From Calonectria ilicicola (lineage: Eukaryota > Ascomycota > Sordariomycetes > Hypocreales > Nectriaceae), in assembly GCA_020809705.1 (NCBI GenBank), contig CP085831.1, positions 1,550,001-1,614,000 on the forward strand: 64,000 nucleotides of DNA. Direction: 5' to 3'. Shown one piece after another: positions 23,295 to 35,578 of this stretch. The position numbers and the translations under genes were made by a program. Position 1 is the stretch's first letter. Each line of letters begins with the position of its first letter. The notes beneath the pieces are model-generated. The model was not told the DNA's origin. It saw only the letters and a program-made list of their open reading frames with translations, and did not search any database.

Positions 23295-24519
23295 TTCGTC
23301 AACAAACTCAATAAAAACTTCAGGGTTTGACTAATGAAATGAAGGAAAAAAAGAGCCAGATCAAAAGGCGAGGGTACATTGCCATGATAAAATCCCTCAG
23401 CGAGAGATTCGGAATCGAATGCCGTTATTTGCACAAGATAAATGGACTGGCAGGGTTACATGAAGGTCGAGTGTTGCCTCTAAGGGAACCAAAGTGCATG
23501 TGGCCGATATATGGTTGGTTGAGGAGACGCTGTGGCTGAATAGGCGCTATCAACTGACTGGGTGATCGTCCTAAAAATGGTTGTTGAAGGATTCTCAGCT
23601 GAGAAAATGGTACCAGGTCGGTCACACTAGAGACATTTGGAGATAATGGGAGCGTTGGGCTGTTCTGAATTGATAGTATGTTGTGGGAAAGTTGATGATA
23701 GAGTCTTTTGATGAAGTTCAGAGCGTATATATATTCATGCATTTCTTTAATGGTATTTTTCGTAGCAGGTAAATATTTCTCTTATCGATGACATGTGTGC
23801 AAGACCGCCCCCAATTTAATAGAGCAAGCTATCGACAATTCAACTCTTGGCTTTTTCGCATGCAAGGTTGCGGGGTGTTTGATTAAATGAGGGTTGAATA
23901 GGGGGGTGTTGTTGCGTTTCGATTAGCTGCTATTTTAGGTGCGCAGTAAGCTGACGTCCATTTCTGGACCATGGTGGCGGCAAGCCAAAATCAAAACATG
24001 ACCTGGAGCAATTGGCCGCAGAGACCATTTGGCGAACCGGTCACTTACACTGGGCTGAAAAATGAAGACTCGAGCGGAAGCTGGAGTATCTTCATGGGTA
24101 TTTTCAAGATGGCGCTGACACCTTTACGTTGCTATCTCGTTGTGCTAACAAAGTCGCGAGCCTGATCCCAACACACGCTACCTCCACATGAAGCATTATC
24201 CTTCAACAATTATCACTCTAGCTGTATTGATGATTGTGTTCATCCTCGAGTGGCAGCAGTCTACAGTTACACGACCACATGACGTGCACCCAATAAATTG
24301 CAATTATCATTGTCATTAGAATTATAAAAAATATATAATCAATAAAAAACAAACGCATTGTGCGTTCTTTACCCATCATAATCCCGTGCCTGGCTCATCC
24401 AACCCGCGCGATTGCGCTGTTATTCCCTCACCCTCACCCTCACCCTCCTCCAAACACCAACCACAAAAAAACACCACCACAACCATCCAAACCCATTTCT
24501 AATCAGCAAAAAAAGAAAA
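23295..24519. other. Intergenic region with CA/CT-rich tract
   Basis: Upstream of the decayed membrane gene. A CCCTCACCCTCACCCTC-type tract and A/C-rich sequence lie at 24425-24490, just downstream of the tRNA on its strand. T-rich sequence at 24500-24520 would serve as the pol III terminator of that tRNA. No protein gene is supported. Confidence 0.5.
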
Positions 24520-24618
24520 TGATGAGACTGGGACTCGAACCCAGGAGGATTGCTCCATCAGGAAGTGGTTGTTAAGGTGACCTTAACCTGACGCCATAAC
24601 CAACTCGGCCATCTCACC
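24520..24618 (-). tRNA. tRNA-Leu(AAG), intron-containing
   Basis: Read on the minus strand, the gene starts GGTGAGATGGCCGAG and ends TCTCATCA. The seven-base acceptor stem pairs (one G-T), the D arm has the A-box TGGCCGAG, and the T arm GGGTTCGAGTCCC contains the B-box. The anticodon stem TCAGG/CCTGA encloses TTAAGG...T, giving anticodon AAG. About 17 extra bases after position 37 form the usual nuclear tRNA intron. A long variable arm fits a class II leucine tRNA. A T-run follows directly on the minus strand, as a pol III terminator. Confidence 0.9.
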
Positions 24619-25135
24619 GGAGGGGCTTTGGACCCGCTTGTGACATGCACTGTGGTGCGTATGCGACCTATAATCGTGGGGTCTGTGAGGTAGATTGGGT
24701 GCAGGGGTTATGATTGGGATTTTGGTTACTCTTTGGTGCATCTGCTTCGGTGCATCTGCTTTGATAGTGAACGATTGGAGTCATCTTCGTTGGGACGGCA
24801 TTGCCGACTGGAACACATGCAACCTTTGTCAGCGAACATCACATACGACAATGAGTCGTGAGGAGAGGGATGGATGGCCAAGGCTGGCCAACAATGGCGC
24901 CAAACCATCGCCGGATTGAGAATGCCAAGTGGAGCCGTCATACCAGAAAACAAGATGATGTGCAGTCCAGAATCCGGATGTTTGCAGGCTGTTGAGTCGT
25001 AAATAATGTCGAATTCGTCAGCTTTATCATCTCTCACTCTGTCTACGGGCTCTGGCATCACACATCACTCAGTTCTCGTCTCTCAGCCAGAACCAAAACA
25101 TCTATCACAAAGCAATCATGAGATATCCCTGAGTC
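24619..25135. other. Promoter region of the tyrosinase gene
   Basis: Lies between the tRNA and the tyrosinase start. A short upstream ATG at 25118 opens a five-codon frame that stops before the main ATG. No other gene was recognised; the 74-codon frame at 24695 shows no family features. Confidence 0.45.
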
Positions 25136-27150
25136 ATGGTGCTATACTTTTTTCTCGCTTGGGCCCTATATGGATTCGGCCTAGTCGCGTCGCAGAAAGC
25201 TTGTCCAGTTACCGGGGTCAGGGTCTCTGACCCCAGCAAAGGGGTGCCAATGAGGAGAAACATTAACGATCTCCAAAACGAGGCAGGGCCACAATGGTAA
25301 AATGCATCGTCTAAAACGAGTATCTTCAATGTAGTTGACCAACAAACAGGGACCTTTACATTCAAGCCCTTGCAGCAATGTACAAGGATGATCCCAGCGA
25401 TCAACTCTCATACTTTCAAATTGCCGGTAACCACCAAAAGCATAACCTCATTTGATCTTGTTCAATGGATGCTAAATTTATAGGAATCCACGGAGAACCA
25501 TATATCCAATGGAATGGTGCTGGGCCAGGAACTGGAGTCGTCAAGAACTGGCAAGGCTATTGTCCTCATGGCGTCAGTAGCAGGTGCAACGAATTGTAAA
25601 GTGACGTGCTGATTTCGACAATAGGAGGACATCTTCTTGCCATGGCATAGAGCATTCGTCTTGTTGTTCGAGGTAACTTTCTTCAAGTTGATCAATCAAC
25701 CATCGCGCTTCGTTGGCTAATTGACAGAAGCAACGTCTAGTTGACAAGGCAACTTCCCTAGCAAACGCGTATCCGACAAGTTATCGCGCGCAGTATATTC
25801 AAGCAGCTCAGACACTCAGGGCACCTTATTGGGACTGGGCACAAAATTCCACGGTTCCGCCTGCAACTGTCCCGAGCACAGTCAAGGTGAATATCGCCAA
25901 CGGGACTAAAGTGGTAAAAACGGATTTCAATAACCCACTAATGACATATTTGTTTCCCCAATTTGCATTGAGCGGCAGCTTTGGGGCGTTTGACAAGCGA
26001 AAACAGATTCAACGATGCACCTCCCCTCAGAAATACCCAGACTCGGCTAACAAGCTGCTGGATGCATTAAATTTGAAGAAGCAACTGGTGAGTCTAGGCC
26101 TCGCATCACCGATTTGTGTTGACAGAGTTAGTACGACACATTGACAATGAAAAAAACCTTTGACAATTTTGGATCCAAACGAGGTGATCAGAGCGTGGAA
26201 TCCATTCACGATTCCATTCATTCCGTGGCGACCTGCGGGAATCCTTACAACCAGTTCGCGGACCAGAGACTCTCCGCATTCGATCCTTTATTGTTAGTTC
26301 AATTGTCGATCAACATGGGTAAACACTTACATGTCTAGTATGTTGCACCATTCTAATATGGACCGCTTATGGGCATACTGGCAATTCATGTGGCCCGCGG
26401 AGGCCAGCTTTCAAGGTTCATACTCTGGAGGCGCACGCTTTGCTACTCCTGATAAAACCACAATAACCCCAACGTCTCCTCTACAACCATTCTTTGCTTC
26501 CTTGGGAAAATTCCATACCACTCAGACAATCCAAAGTATCAAAACTTTCGGTTATACATATCAAGGGTTGGAGTGGTGGAAGAAATCAGCCGCTCAGCTT
26601 CAAACAGACTCCAAGGCTCTCATCAACCAGCTATACTCGCCGACAAATCTCAAAGCAGTACCGCGGCCTGCAGGAAAGCTAATGTCCAAGACAAGATACT
26701 TTTTAGAGATCAGCGTCAATGTGGAAGATCTTCCACGTCCTTGCACGCTGACTTTCTTTGTGGATTCGAACGTGGTGGGGAATATGTATATCATGACACA
26801 GCCGCAAAAGGGCACAACTGGCAGCAAGTTTTCACTTGACGACGTTGTAGTGACAGACCAGAGTGTAAAGAGAAAACCCCAAGCTGTTGTAGATGGGATT
26901 ATTAAAGGAGTGAGAGTGAAAGCCACAAAGGTAAGCTTTCGTCCTTTTTAATTGAGCTTGCATCATTAACTAGGGAAAATACTAGAGCGATGGATCAAAT
27001 ATACCTGTCTCGTCAGTTCAAAGTTTGAAGATGAACATTGAGAACGTGGTGGTGGTGCTTCCCAAAACCACCAAACAGTTACCACAATACGGTCAGGGTC
27101 ATCTTAAACCAGCTCCAAACAAGCAGCAGGGGCCAAGAGACGTGGAATAA
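25136..27150 (+). CDS. Secreted tyrosinase (type-3 copper protein)
   Basis: Predicted 550-residue enzyme from eight exons: 25136-25296, 25350-25426, 25484-25572, 25625-25672, 25728-26087, 26132-26292, 26339-26930 and 26986-27150 (1653 nt, in frame). Tyrosinases oxidise mono- and diphenols to quinones with two coppers. A signal peptide is likely (MVLYFFLAWALYGFGLVAS). CuA histidines are seen in GIHGEPY, YCPHGEDI and FLPWHRAF; CuB in HDSIH and FMLHHSNMDRLWAYWQ. WDLYIQALAAMY and APYWDWAQ are family landmarks. The C-terminal ~200 residues resemble the lid/cap region of long fungal tyrosinases, and the protein ends PRDVE. The copper residues look complete. Intron 3 has a weak GTCAGT donor and intron 5 is only 44 bp. 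It converges on the cutinase gene. Confidence 0.9.
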
Positions 27151-27375
27151 AATAGCTGAGACAATTTTAGCATACTTGTAGCCATCAATTACATATCATT
27201 ATTCAAATTCACAAGACTTGAGACGTAATCATAAGTTCGAGGTTATTCAGACAATGCAAGTAAATTTAGATTTAAGAGCTACCTGCAAACGTCAAAGGCG
27301 CTAGATAAGTAACATGTGCTAACACCAGACCATACAATTCATGGATCATTACAAATTCCTAGACCTAAGAATCAC

Positions 27376-29043
27376 TTAGGCGGTACCGATAACAGAAACC
27401 ACAAACTCAGCAGCAGCAGTCACATCGTTTCCATAGCTCAAGTGGCCACCAGTGCCACCAACAATCGACACACCGCTGGAAGAGCTACCTCCAAGGCCAC
27501 CAACGTTGGCAACACCGCAGACAGTGTCATCAGTCTTGCAGAAGACCTTGCACTTGGAGCCCTCAATGCCAGTGAATCCCTGTCCCTTGACTGAATAGAG
27601 AGTTAGTAACTTGGACTAGAAGCGAGAGGGCTGAAGAAGACTTACAAGGATCGCCAAAGGTGACAGCAGCAGCAATCTTGCTGGCGTTGTCGCCAACCTG
27701 CTTAGCGGCGTTGTGAGCGAGCATAGCACCCTGAGAGTAACCAGAGATGACAATCTTGGCGCTAGGGCACTTGGTAATGGCTTGGTTGATGAGGTTAGCC
27801 CTGTTGTAATGTTAGAACTGATTTGACCCGGGTGTGAACTTGGTTTCGATGTGACTTACATTGTCTTGGAACCAGCGGGATCACCCATCTCCATGTTGCC
27901 TGCCATGCTAGCAGCATAGTCGACACCCTGTGCGGCGACCTTGCCACTGCCAACCTTCTGCTCAAGGGCGCTGTAGAAGCCGGGGCCAACGACGGAACCC
28001 ATGTTACCCATCTCTGAGGTGCCACGGGCAAAGATCAGGATAACCGACTTGCATTCGCCAGAGAGACCGTTCTCAGTAGAGCCACCAAGTCCGGTGCTGC
28101 CAAGGTTGGTGAGTCCACTAAGACCGCTAAGTTGACGTTTGCCAAGGCCACCAGTGAGGCCGCTGAGACCACTAAGGCCGCTGGAAGAACCGCCTCCAAG
28201 TCCACCGAGGCTGCTGAGACCATCAAGGCCGCCGAGTCCGGAGCTGCTGTCAGTTCCAGACGAGCCGCCGAGTCCTCCGAGGCCACTAAGGCCACTGAGC
28301 TGGCGGGCAACCTTTGCTCGCTCGCTCTTCTTGGAAGAGTCAGATGGGACGTAGGACCTCTTAGAAGAGGCGTCAGGAGTAGCCTCCGAACCAGAGCCTG
28401 TAGTACCGGAACCCAAACCACCAAGCCCACCAAGCCCACCTGAAGAGCCACCTCCTAGCCCGCCAAGGCTACCGAGTCCTCCAAGACCGCCAGAGCTGCT
28501 GTCGCTACCGGAAGAGCCGCCAAGACCGCCGAGAAGACCGCCGGGACCACCGGAGCTGCTATCACTTCCGGAGGATCCACCGAGTCCTCCGAGGCTTCCA
28601 AGGCCGCCGAGGCCGCTGGAACCGGAACTACCTCCAAGTCCACCAAGACCACTAAGTTGGCGAGCAACGTTTTCAGAATCATCGGACCTCTTAGAAGGGG
28701 AAAAGGGAGTGGCAACCGGAGTAGGTGTGGGGGTGCTGCCGCCTCCCAGACCACCAAGGCCGCCGAGTCCGCCGAGGCCGCCCGAGGATCCGGAGCTGCT
28801 GTCACCGCCGGAAGAGCCGCCGAGGCCGCCGAGAAGACCGCCGAGACCTCCGGAGCTGGAACCGCTGTCGCTGCCAGAGGAGCCACCAAGACCTCCAAGG
28901 CTACCGAGGCCACCAAGACCGCCGCTAGAAGAAGAATCGCCTCCAAGGCCGCTGAGCCCGCTCAGCTGGCGCTTGTCCACGGGACCAGCCGCAGTCAAGA
29001 CAGGAAGAAGGGCAAGAAGAACGGAGCGAGAAAGCGAAGGCAT
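27376..29043 (-). CDS. Cutinase with long Gly/Leu/Ser repeat region
   Basis: Predicted 517-residue secreted protein with exons 29043-27860, 27800-27646 and 27590-27376 (1554 nt, in frame). Residues 1-19 are a signal peptide, followed by VDKRQLSGLSGLGG with a Kex2-like KR. Residues ~25-325 are low-complexity tracts of GGLGG, GSLGG and GSSGSDSSSG, interrupted by three KR-containing spacers with RQLSGL. The C-terminal ~190 residues are a cutinase-fold esterase: SVILIFARGTSEMGN, the nucleophile box GYSQGAMLAHN, CKTDDTVC with the Asp, and GGHLSYG with the His. Most cutinases are ~210-230 residues, so the repeat region more than doubles the length and may tether the enzyme to surfaces; that is inference. 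The antisense strand of the repeats is open in other frames but is not coding. Confidence 0.88.
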
Positions 29044-31753
29044 TTTGAAGAAAGAATGTCAAAGAGACAAGTGTTTGTCAAAAAAAGAGTGCTGTTGAAG
29101 AGTTGTTGCAAAAAACCAAGACCAGCTTGAAAAAGGAGTGAAGTTGGCTGATGAGCTCTGGAAGAAAGGTTGCTTGATGCTTGATGATGAGAGTAGCCAT
29201 TATCACAGTCGGGAGTCTATTGTTATATATTCAGAAATCTACGCTCAATACACTGCAAAGAATGATTCGAAATCGCAACAACTTCCCAAACCGGTTTCGT
29301 CAGATGCGACCAGTTTCTAGGAAACACTGGTAAATTGCAGAGCTCCACGATACCGACTCGATGGAAGGATCAACAACCTGGCCGCACAACGACTTCTCCG
29401 CTGCGAGTTCTCCAATGACACGAACGTCCCCGCGGTAAAAACTGGACTTGGTTTCTTTTTCGACCCCTACAATCTAGGGTCTTCGCTGCCCCCTGCGTGC
29501 CTCGGCTTTGGCAACCGATCCAAGACTCCAGAATACGGGCATTGTGAAACAAGTTGCTGGGGATGAGCTGAAACGCTCGGGGCGCTGCCGAGGGAGGGGG
29601 GCAAAGATTGCTTTTGCGCTTATTTCCCATCGCACCAATGGAGAGCTCTCCGCGCTTTGACCGCAGGGGCAACTTCTCCATTCGGTAAATGCTTTTGCTC
29701 TTCGCGGCTAGGTTGTTTGTTTGAATGAACAAGGCGTTCGACGCCACCTGGATATATCTCAAACGTGCTTTATTCCCATCATCCCATTTCGATGCAGAGA
29801 AGGTAGGGATGACATGCCACTCCCGGTATGATCTACATTAAAATGGCTTCCATGAAGGATCCATACTACGTAAAACCATGGTTGCGTATCAATTCAGGGC
29901 TGTCCCAGTTGAGTGGTATACACCAGCCGCAATTTTGCGCAGCAATGCAGCTGCGAAGCTGTCCAACCGAGATGAGTGATATCGCCGATTAATTGTTATT
30001 GTTTGCACAGATGGTGAACCACGTCTTGGTCTCACCAACTGCTCAGACCATGGTTGTTCCACTTCGTCCAGTCCCTGCATAGGCCAAAACTCGCCCACCG
30101 GTATTCTGACTTGTCATTATTCAGTGGCCTTGTGATGTGACGTCATGGGCCGTTGTTGCGAGGCGGGCCGACTAACATCGTAACTGTTCAAAGCTGACAA
30201 TGACAAGTACGATGGCGTGGTGCGCACAGACAAGGAAGCCGAGGAAGCCGTAAGCAGAGCTCCCTTTCGAGGCTACTATCATCAGATTCAAACGAAATAT
30301 AGAACTTCTGTAAAAATAAAAAGAACATTGGGATACTTTCAGCCATCTACGAATAACCTGATCGTCTTTTTCCCGCACCTCGCGTAAACGCTTAGCGACC
30401 TACTTTGCTTTTTCTTTTTTTTACCGCGACCTACGGCGCAACCCCAAAGTCCGTGCGAACGGTCGCCATTCCGCGCTACACCAATTCCGAGTGTGGATGA
30501 ATAACCATTTAAATAAATTAGGCTTAAAATTACTTCATATGTGAAGTTATGATATCAAGTAATCCACAGTTCAAACTACACGCAGCGATTTTTTGACGCG
30601 TGAAGCACTTCATTGAGTTATACAAGACATGCAATCTCACAACACGAGATGGAAATCTTCTCACGTCACGGTGAGGAAGATTTCGGTCCCGTCCCGACCC
30701 AAAGGATAGCTTCGAGCTGAATAACCCGCACGTTCCTTTTGCTCGTCGGTGGATGAGTTGACAGGGGGCAACCCATGATGGACTGCGCACAAACTTGTGC
30801 GTTACGACATGTGGGTCCGTGCTATCGGCCGTGTTCTAGAATTGCTACCCTAGAGATTGTCACATTTTCTATCATAAATAAGAATGCAGGGGAAAATGGT
30901 TTTGGACAGTTAATTGATCGCTTAGAGTTTTTTTTTTTTATTCTCATCAAGGTCAAATTCTTTTTTTTTCTTTGGAGGAACTGTCTTTGAGGGTGTAAAA
31001 TGAACATAGAGACTTGGTTCATTTACAAGTATTGGTTAGCCAAAGTGGGTTGTCAAACTCGTATACCCAAGTGGTGCGTGTGCTGTTAAAATTTCCAACT
31101 AACTACCACACCTTGATATCATGGTCTACCCTGCTGCATTATTGTAATGTTGATTACACTGAATTTGCCTCGGTCAATATTCGCAGCAATTATTAAATGT
31201 CTCAGACCCAAACTCACAAAAGATCTTGCCATCAGCAGACATGCCCCACTTGACGCGAAATGGGTTCGCGTGGTTTGGTGCGCGTAAAAAGGGGCAGAAA
31301 AGGTTCACCGCCCGAGACGCTGATGTGGATCAACAGGTGGGGAAATGCCATCTGATTAGTGGGAGGGATGCGATGCTTGCTTTTGACAAGCAATGTCTTG
31401 GTGGGTGACTTTGACCTTCAGGTTTGTTGTGTTGTACTGCGGACGCGTACTTGAACTGGCTTGTGCGGCTGACATTATGCACCGCTGCCCATGTGGCTTG
31501 TCATATATCATATATAGTCGTATCGTAGTCGTGATAGTGCATGCCCAGTGCAAGATGCGCGTTGCCGCTTCTCTGCCTCCCATGTCTCATGCCCAGGGTT
31601 GTTGCATTGTCGCTCGTGCGCCCATAGACCACAATGATACTCATATGATCACACAAAATTGCAATCTTGATCCAGTCCTCCAAAATTGGAACGCATGGTG
31701 GTCAGGGACGTAGCATGCAGCTCATTTTCTCAATCACATAACGAGGTTCCTGA
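29044..31753. other. 2.7 kb intergenic region
   Basis: Upstream of the cutinase. A TTATATATTC box lies at ~29220, about 180 bases from the cutinase ATG. T-runs at 30410-30422, 30930-30940 and 30960-30971 are visible. Short open frames lack any recognisable feature. No RNA gene was seen. Confidence 0.5.
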
Positions 31754-33000
31754 TCATTCAGTCCCACCTCCATCTTGGTTGCCGACATACAGTCTTGGCT
31801 TTTCCTGGACAGAACCAGGTCCGAATATCTCCGTATTTGATACGATTGGACGCGTTTGGCTGGTTTCGCTTGTCTTTCTTACGCTCACTCCGTATTTCTT
31901 CCATTTTGAGGAGGCGACACGAAGGAGTGGTCGCAGTGGTGGGACCGAGACAATGATGATTTGTATTGTCATCTCTGCGTCGGAAAGGAGAACTAAATTT
32001 ACTCTGTTAACGGTGCCTATAGATTATGGCGGGAGGATAGTCGAGGTACGTGCAAGTTGTATAGCTCGTTGTGGACACCGTCGAGAGAGTGTATCGCACT
32101 GCACTGGCAAGCAGAGATATGGCCCCGAGTAGAAAGAGGCAAATTAGCCCCATCTTGTCTTTCCTAGGTAGGCTTTTTAGAGTCGGTAGCATGCCGAACG
32201 GCAGTACAAAAACTAATACGTAAACCAGGCTTTCAGTAAATGTTGTCAAGGGAAGCAATCCATGTACACATGTCTTACCAAGTAGCTCCGACACAATAGA
32301 AAGGGTCCAATTAATAGTCCATTGTCTTGGGTCTCCTCCGATTAAACAATTATTTCTTTCGGCCCTGATTTAGATGTTAGTTGACCTAATCTGCTGGGCT
32401 GAAAGAAGTATTTGTCTTCCAACACTTACCAATTTTTTCGAATATCAACTCCGCACCAGAATATGTCCGCAAGCCCAGTTGCTAAAAATGCGCATATACT
32501 ATAAGTTACCACAAAATGTAAGCCAAGTCGCAGCTTTGCCTCGGATATGGGGAATAGCTCATAATAGAACATTAGAAGACTGAATCTGGGGAAATAAAAG
32601 CCCAAATCGAAAATAAAACCGAAAATGAAATAAACCTGTTACACATATTAGCTGGTCGTAGCTGCGTGGATGATGCCGAGCATGACTCACTCTGACAAAA
32701 AAATTGGTGTCGTATTGTTCTTCTGCCCTAGCCCCAAGAGAAAAGACCCAAACGTCCTCGACAGTAAGCGAAAGGAAGCATAATAGTCCCATGACGAGAA
32801 AAACTTCTGATGCCCAAAATGATGACTTTCTCATCCAAACGCGAACAGCGATTCTTGCGACCACAACTGTAAGAGATATAGTAAACAGAGTCCATTCCAC
32901 AACCTAAGCAACAAATAGTTAGATGAGTGTGTCTAAATCGGTGTGATATGTGACGTATGTTCAAATGCCAACATACTAGATATCCCGAGAAGCTAATCAT
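31754..33000 (-). CDS. Pth11-like rhodopsin-domain membrane protein (second copy)
   Basis: Predicted 335-residue protein with exons 33000-32977, 32903-32691, 32635-32430, 32364-32050 and 32003-31754 (1008 nt, in frame). Visible helices include VVEWTLFTISLTVVVARIAV, FWASEVFLVMGLLCFLSL, FGFIFDLGFYFPRFSLLMFYY, GLHFVVTYSICAFLA, VYVLVFVLPFGMLPTLK and GLICLFLLGAISLLAS; the tail includes AEMTIQIIIVSVPPLRPLLR. The DIFWCGVDIRKNW loop replaces the usual CRP motif. Sixteen codons after SELL could be an unspliced intron (GTAAGA start), but removing it breaks the frame, so it is kept. It shares only family-level likeness with the 2-3 kb gene. Ligand and role are unknown. Confidence 0.75.
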
Positions 33001-34228
33001 ATCGACCTGGCTTGGTTGAACAGCGTAATGGTGTGGTGATGGCCCGCTGGCGACTCAGCCCCCGAGGCGGGGCAATGCGGAGCAAACCCCTATTCAGGCG
33101 GGTGGAATTGGAATGAAAACGGTGTTTGGATGGTTATTGCTGCTAAAACATCCATTACAACTCAATCCAACTCCAAATTTCATGACGGAGGGCGAAATGC
33201 GCCCTGTAGGCTACTCCGTGGATGGAGCAGAGAAAAAATTGGATGTTTGTCAAGGGTATCGTAGAGCTATTTTACAATAGGTGAGTGATAGCCAAGAGAT
33301 CTTTTATTCATCTAAAATAAACAATACATTCACGAAAAGCATAGCAACATGAATTGGGAGTTACCGTACGATCGAGATGACAAGATTGGGTGAATATTAT
33401 CAATCAAATCACGTGAAACATATTTTATATAATTTCATATGGTGCTATATCACTGCCTTGATACGTAAGTGAAGTAAAGACCGGCTTTAGTTTGCGTCAA
33501 GGGTGGCAGAATGATCTCTTGTTGAGGGAATGATAAGGCATAGCATCGGGCTTTCTGTAATGGCTGTGCCGGTGGACCGGTGTACCATAAGGAAAAAAGT
33601 GGCCAGTGGTTGCTATTACGACAGTTGCTGTAGCATGTAATACCACCTAAGAGCCCTGTACGACTGACTAAGTCGTAACACTTTCCATCGTGGTAGAATA
33701 AATCGATTCCGGGCAACGGATAGGAAAGTTAAAAGAATGTAATACGCTTGGTGATATTTTCAGCCAGGATAATTGAACTCAATGCGAAAATCGCCACGTA
33801 CTGATGCATTACGTCATGGTAAGTATATGTACCTAAGTTAGGACCCCTCTGCACGAATCAGAAAATTAGCCCTTTATTAGGCACCAGCGACTGTCAGCTT
33901 GGCGCGGGGGGGGGGTTAAAACTGCCTAAGATGGGGCAACAGTGAGAACGCAGTTTGACACGTTTAATTTCGAGAAAACGTTCCTCAAGAAGGCTACAAG
34001 CCTGGGAACTAGGTTCGTTTGATCCGCACACATTTTGCCTTGAGTGTCAAAGGTTGCAGTCCCTACCTTTTATAAGTTACTTTGGCCCTCTTTTGGATAA
34101 TCTAATTGGCTTGCTGAACTGTTTTCCATGGTCGATGTGGATCACCCTTTGACTCTTGGTTTTTCTGTGGCGCTGAATAAAAAGCTCCTGTTATCAACAA
34201 TCGATTGCTATCGAGCGGAGAATTCAAG
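33001..34228. other. Intergenic region
   Basis: Divergent promoter region between the second Pth11-like gene and the basic protein gene. A G-run (GGGGGGGGG) lies near 33907. The minus-strand frame at 33450-33716 (88 codons, five Cys) lacks a signal peptide or family match and is not annotated. Confidence 0.45.
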
Positions 34229-35578
34229 ATGAGCGCTGAGCAGTCAGATGACTTCCCAAAGGCTGTGTCAATGGTCAACCTGAACGAGTCAGGGAAGCTT
34301 GAGGGCAAAATACTGGGACCTGAAAACTCCTTTATGTTAGACAAGTTATTGCGAGCCGATAATCATGCCCTGATATTTTCGGTTCGCGACACCGCGACAG
34401 GAGACCTAGTGAACGACTTGGAGGCACGGGTTTATCAGCTAAACGATATACCTGCAAAGGTACGACGACACCGCCTGAGGAATATTAAACGCCTGTCAAA
34501 CCGGATGATAGCGGAAGTTAAGTGCGGGGGAATTTCCATAATTGTTTATCAAATGGATTCGAAGTCCAATTATCAGGGAGGAATTGATTCCGAGACTTCG
34601 AGCTCGGTGACTAGTGGCCCATCCCTGCTGCGTCTCTCACCGCCAAAATTGAGCGATATACCCAGAGGGCAAGTCATGCCAAACATTAAGTCTCCTAAGA
34701 CAAAATCTCAGCGTTACCGCGCAAAGTCCAAACGGAGGATTGAGCGGCGAGAGAGAAAGCTGGAAAAGAGATTGCTGAGACGCTCGACTCTAGCTACACA
34801 TGAGGAGATAAAGCATATCGTGGGCAAAACGATGAGCGAACATTGCGGCTTGGAGGACGAAAACAAAATATTTGAGACCTTGGCGCTACTCAATATAGCG
34901 TATGACAAGCACGGGAATCTCCGTCAGCAGATCTCCAGTCGATCTTGTCAACGATATTCTGAGATGGTAATCGGAGACTTCAACGGCTTAGTGTCGAATT
35001 ACGTAAAGAAACACGTGATCGAATTTGAATCATCTTCACAGATGGAAGAATACAAAGGGATCAAGAGAGACGAGGTCTTGTTCTTCTTAACCTTACTACA
35101 AGCAATGCCTCGCATATACAGCAATTATTATCTCAAATATCACGACCTGCTCGTAGAGCAAAGGGTATCTCAGGAAAGATCTAAAAGTTGGCGCAGGACT
35201 ATCACCAGAACCACAAAAAAGGCTTTTACTCGACTGAAAGCAGCAATATACGCCTCACGCATATTGCCACAAATTATTGACCAGGCAGAACAGTCTTTCC
35301 TCAGCTTTGAGAAAAGGGCGTCTCTAGTCAAGGAGAAGGAATTGAACATCGGTATTCGACCAGAGATTTTCAACGATCTGGTAAAATTTGAGAAGAACGT
35401 GAATTTTTATGCCAAATTAGAACACACATTAATTTTGGGCTCTCATTCACGCGATGAGGCCAGGAGACTGAGACTTGCCGCGGAGGAGAGTTTAAATGCA
35501 TTCATTTCTAACAATAAGGGCGCGGGGATGGACAAATTATTGGAATATCAGTCGCTTCTTAAAGTACATATCAAATAA
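34229..35578 (+). CDS. Unrecognised basic, helical protein
   Basis: Single-exon frame of 449 residues from the ATG at 34229 (MSAEQSDDFPK); the TTG at 34205 is not needed. I do not recognise a family. Residues ~15-110 look like a small folded domain (KVRRHRLRNIKRLSNRMIA, CGGISIIVYQMD). Residues ~160-195 are very basic (RYRAKSKRRIERRERKLEKR), a possible nuclear signal or nucleic-acid-binding segment. Residues ~200-449 are mostly charged helix, possibly coiled coil, with IKHIVGKTMSEHCGL and FNDLVKFEKNVNFYAKLEHT. There is no signal peptide or TM helix. The long uninterrupted frame with balanced codon use makes coding likely. An origin from a mobile element or gene expansion cannot be tested here. 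Confidence 0.65.
   Translation: MSAEQSDDFPKAVSMVNLNESGKLEGKILGPENSFMLDKLLRADNHALIFSVRDTATGDLVNDLEARVYQLNDIPAKVRRHRLRNIKRLSNRMIAEVKCGGISIIVYQMDSKSNYQGGIDSETSSSVTSGPSLLRLSPPKLSDIPRGQVMPNIKSPKTKSQRYRAKSKRRIERRERKLEKRLLRRSTLATHEEIKHIVGKTMSEHCGLEDENKIFETLALLNIAYDKHGNLRQQISSRSCQRYSEMVIGDFNGLVSNYVKKHVIEFESSSQMEEYKGIKRDEVLFFLTLLQAMPRIYSNYYLKYHDLLVEQRVSQERSKSWRRTITRTTKKAFTRLKAAIYASRILPQIIDQAEQSFLSFEKRASLVKEKELNIGIRPEIFNDLVKFEKNVNFYAKLEHTLILGSHSRDEARRLRLAAEESLNAFISNNKGAGMDKLLEYQSLLKVHIK

Noticed and set aside
28132..29130. Long plus-strand open frames over the cutinase repeats
   Set aside because: They are antisense by-products of GC-rich Gly/Leu/Ser repeats; the minus-strand cutinase model is complete with signal peptide, introns and catalytic motifs.
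33450..33716. 88-codon Cys-containing minus-strand frame
   Set aside because: No signal peptide, no recognised Cys pattern, flanks not gene-like.
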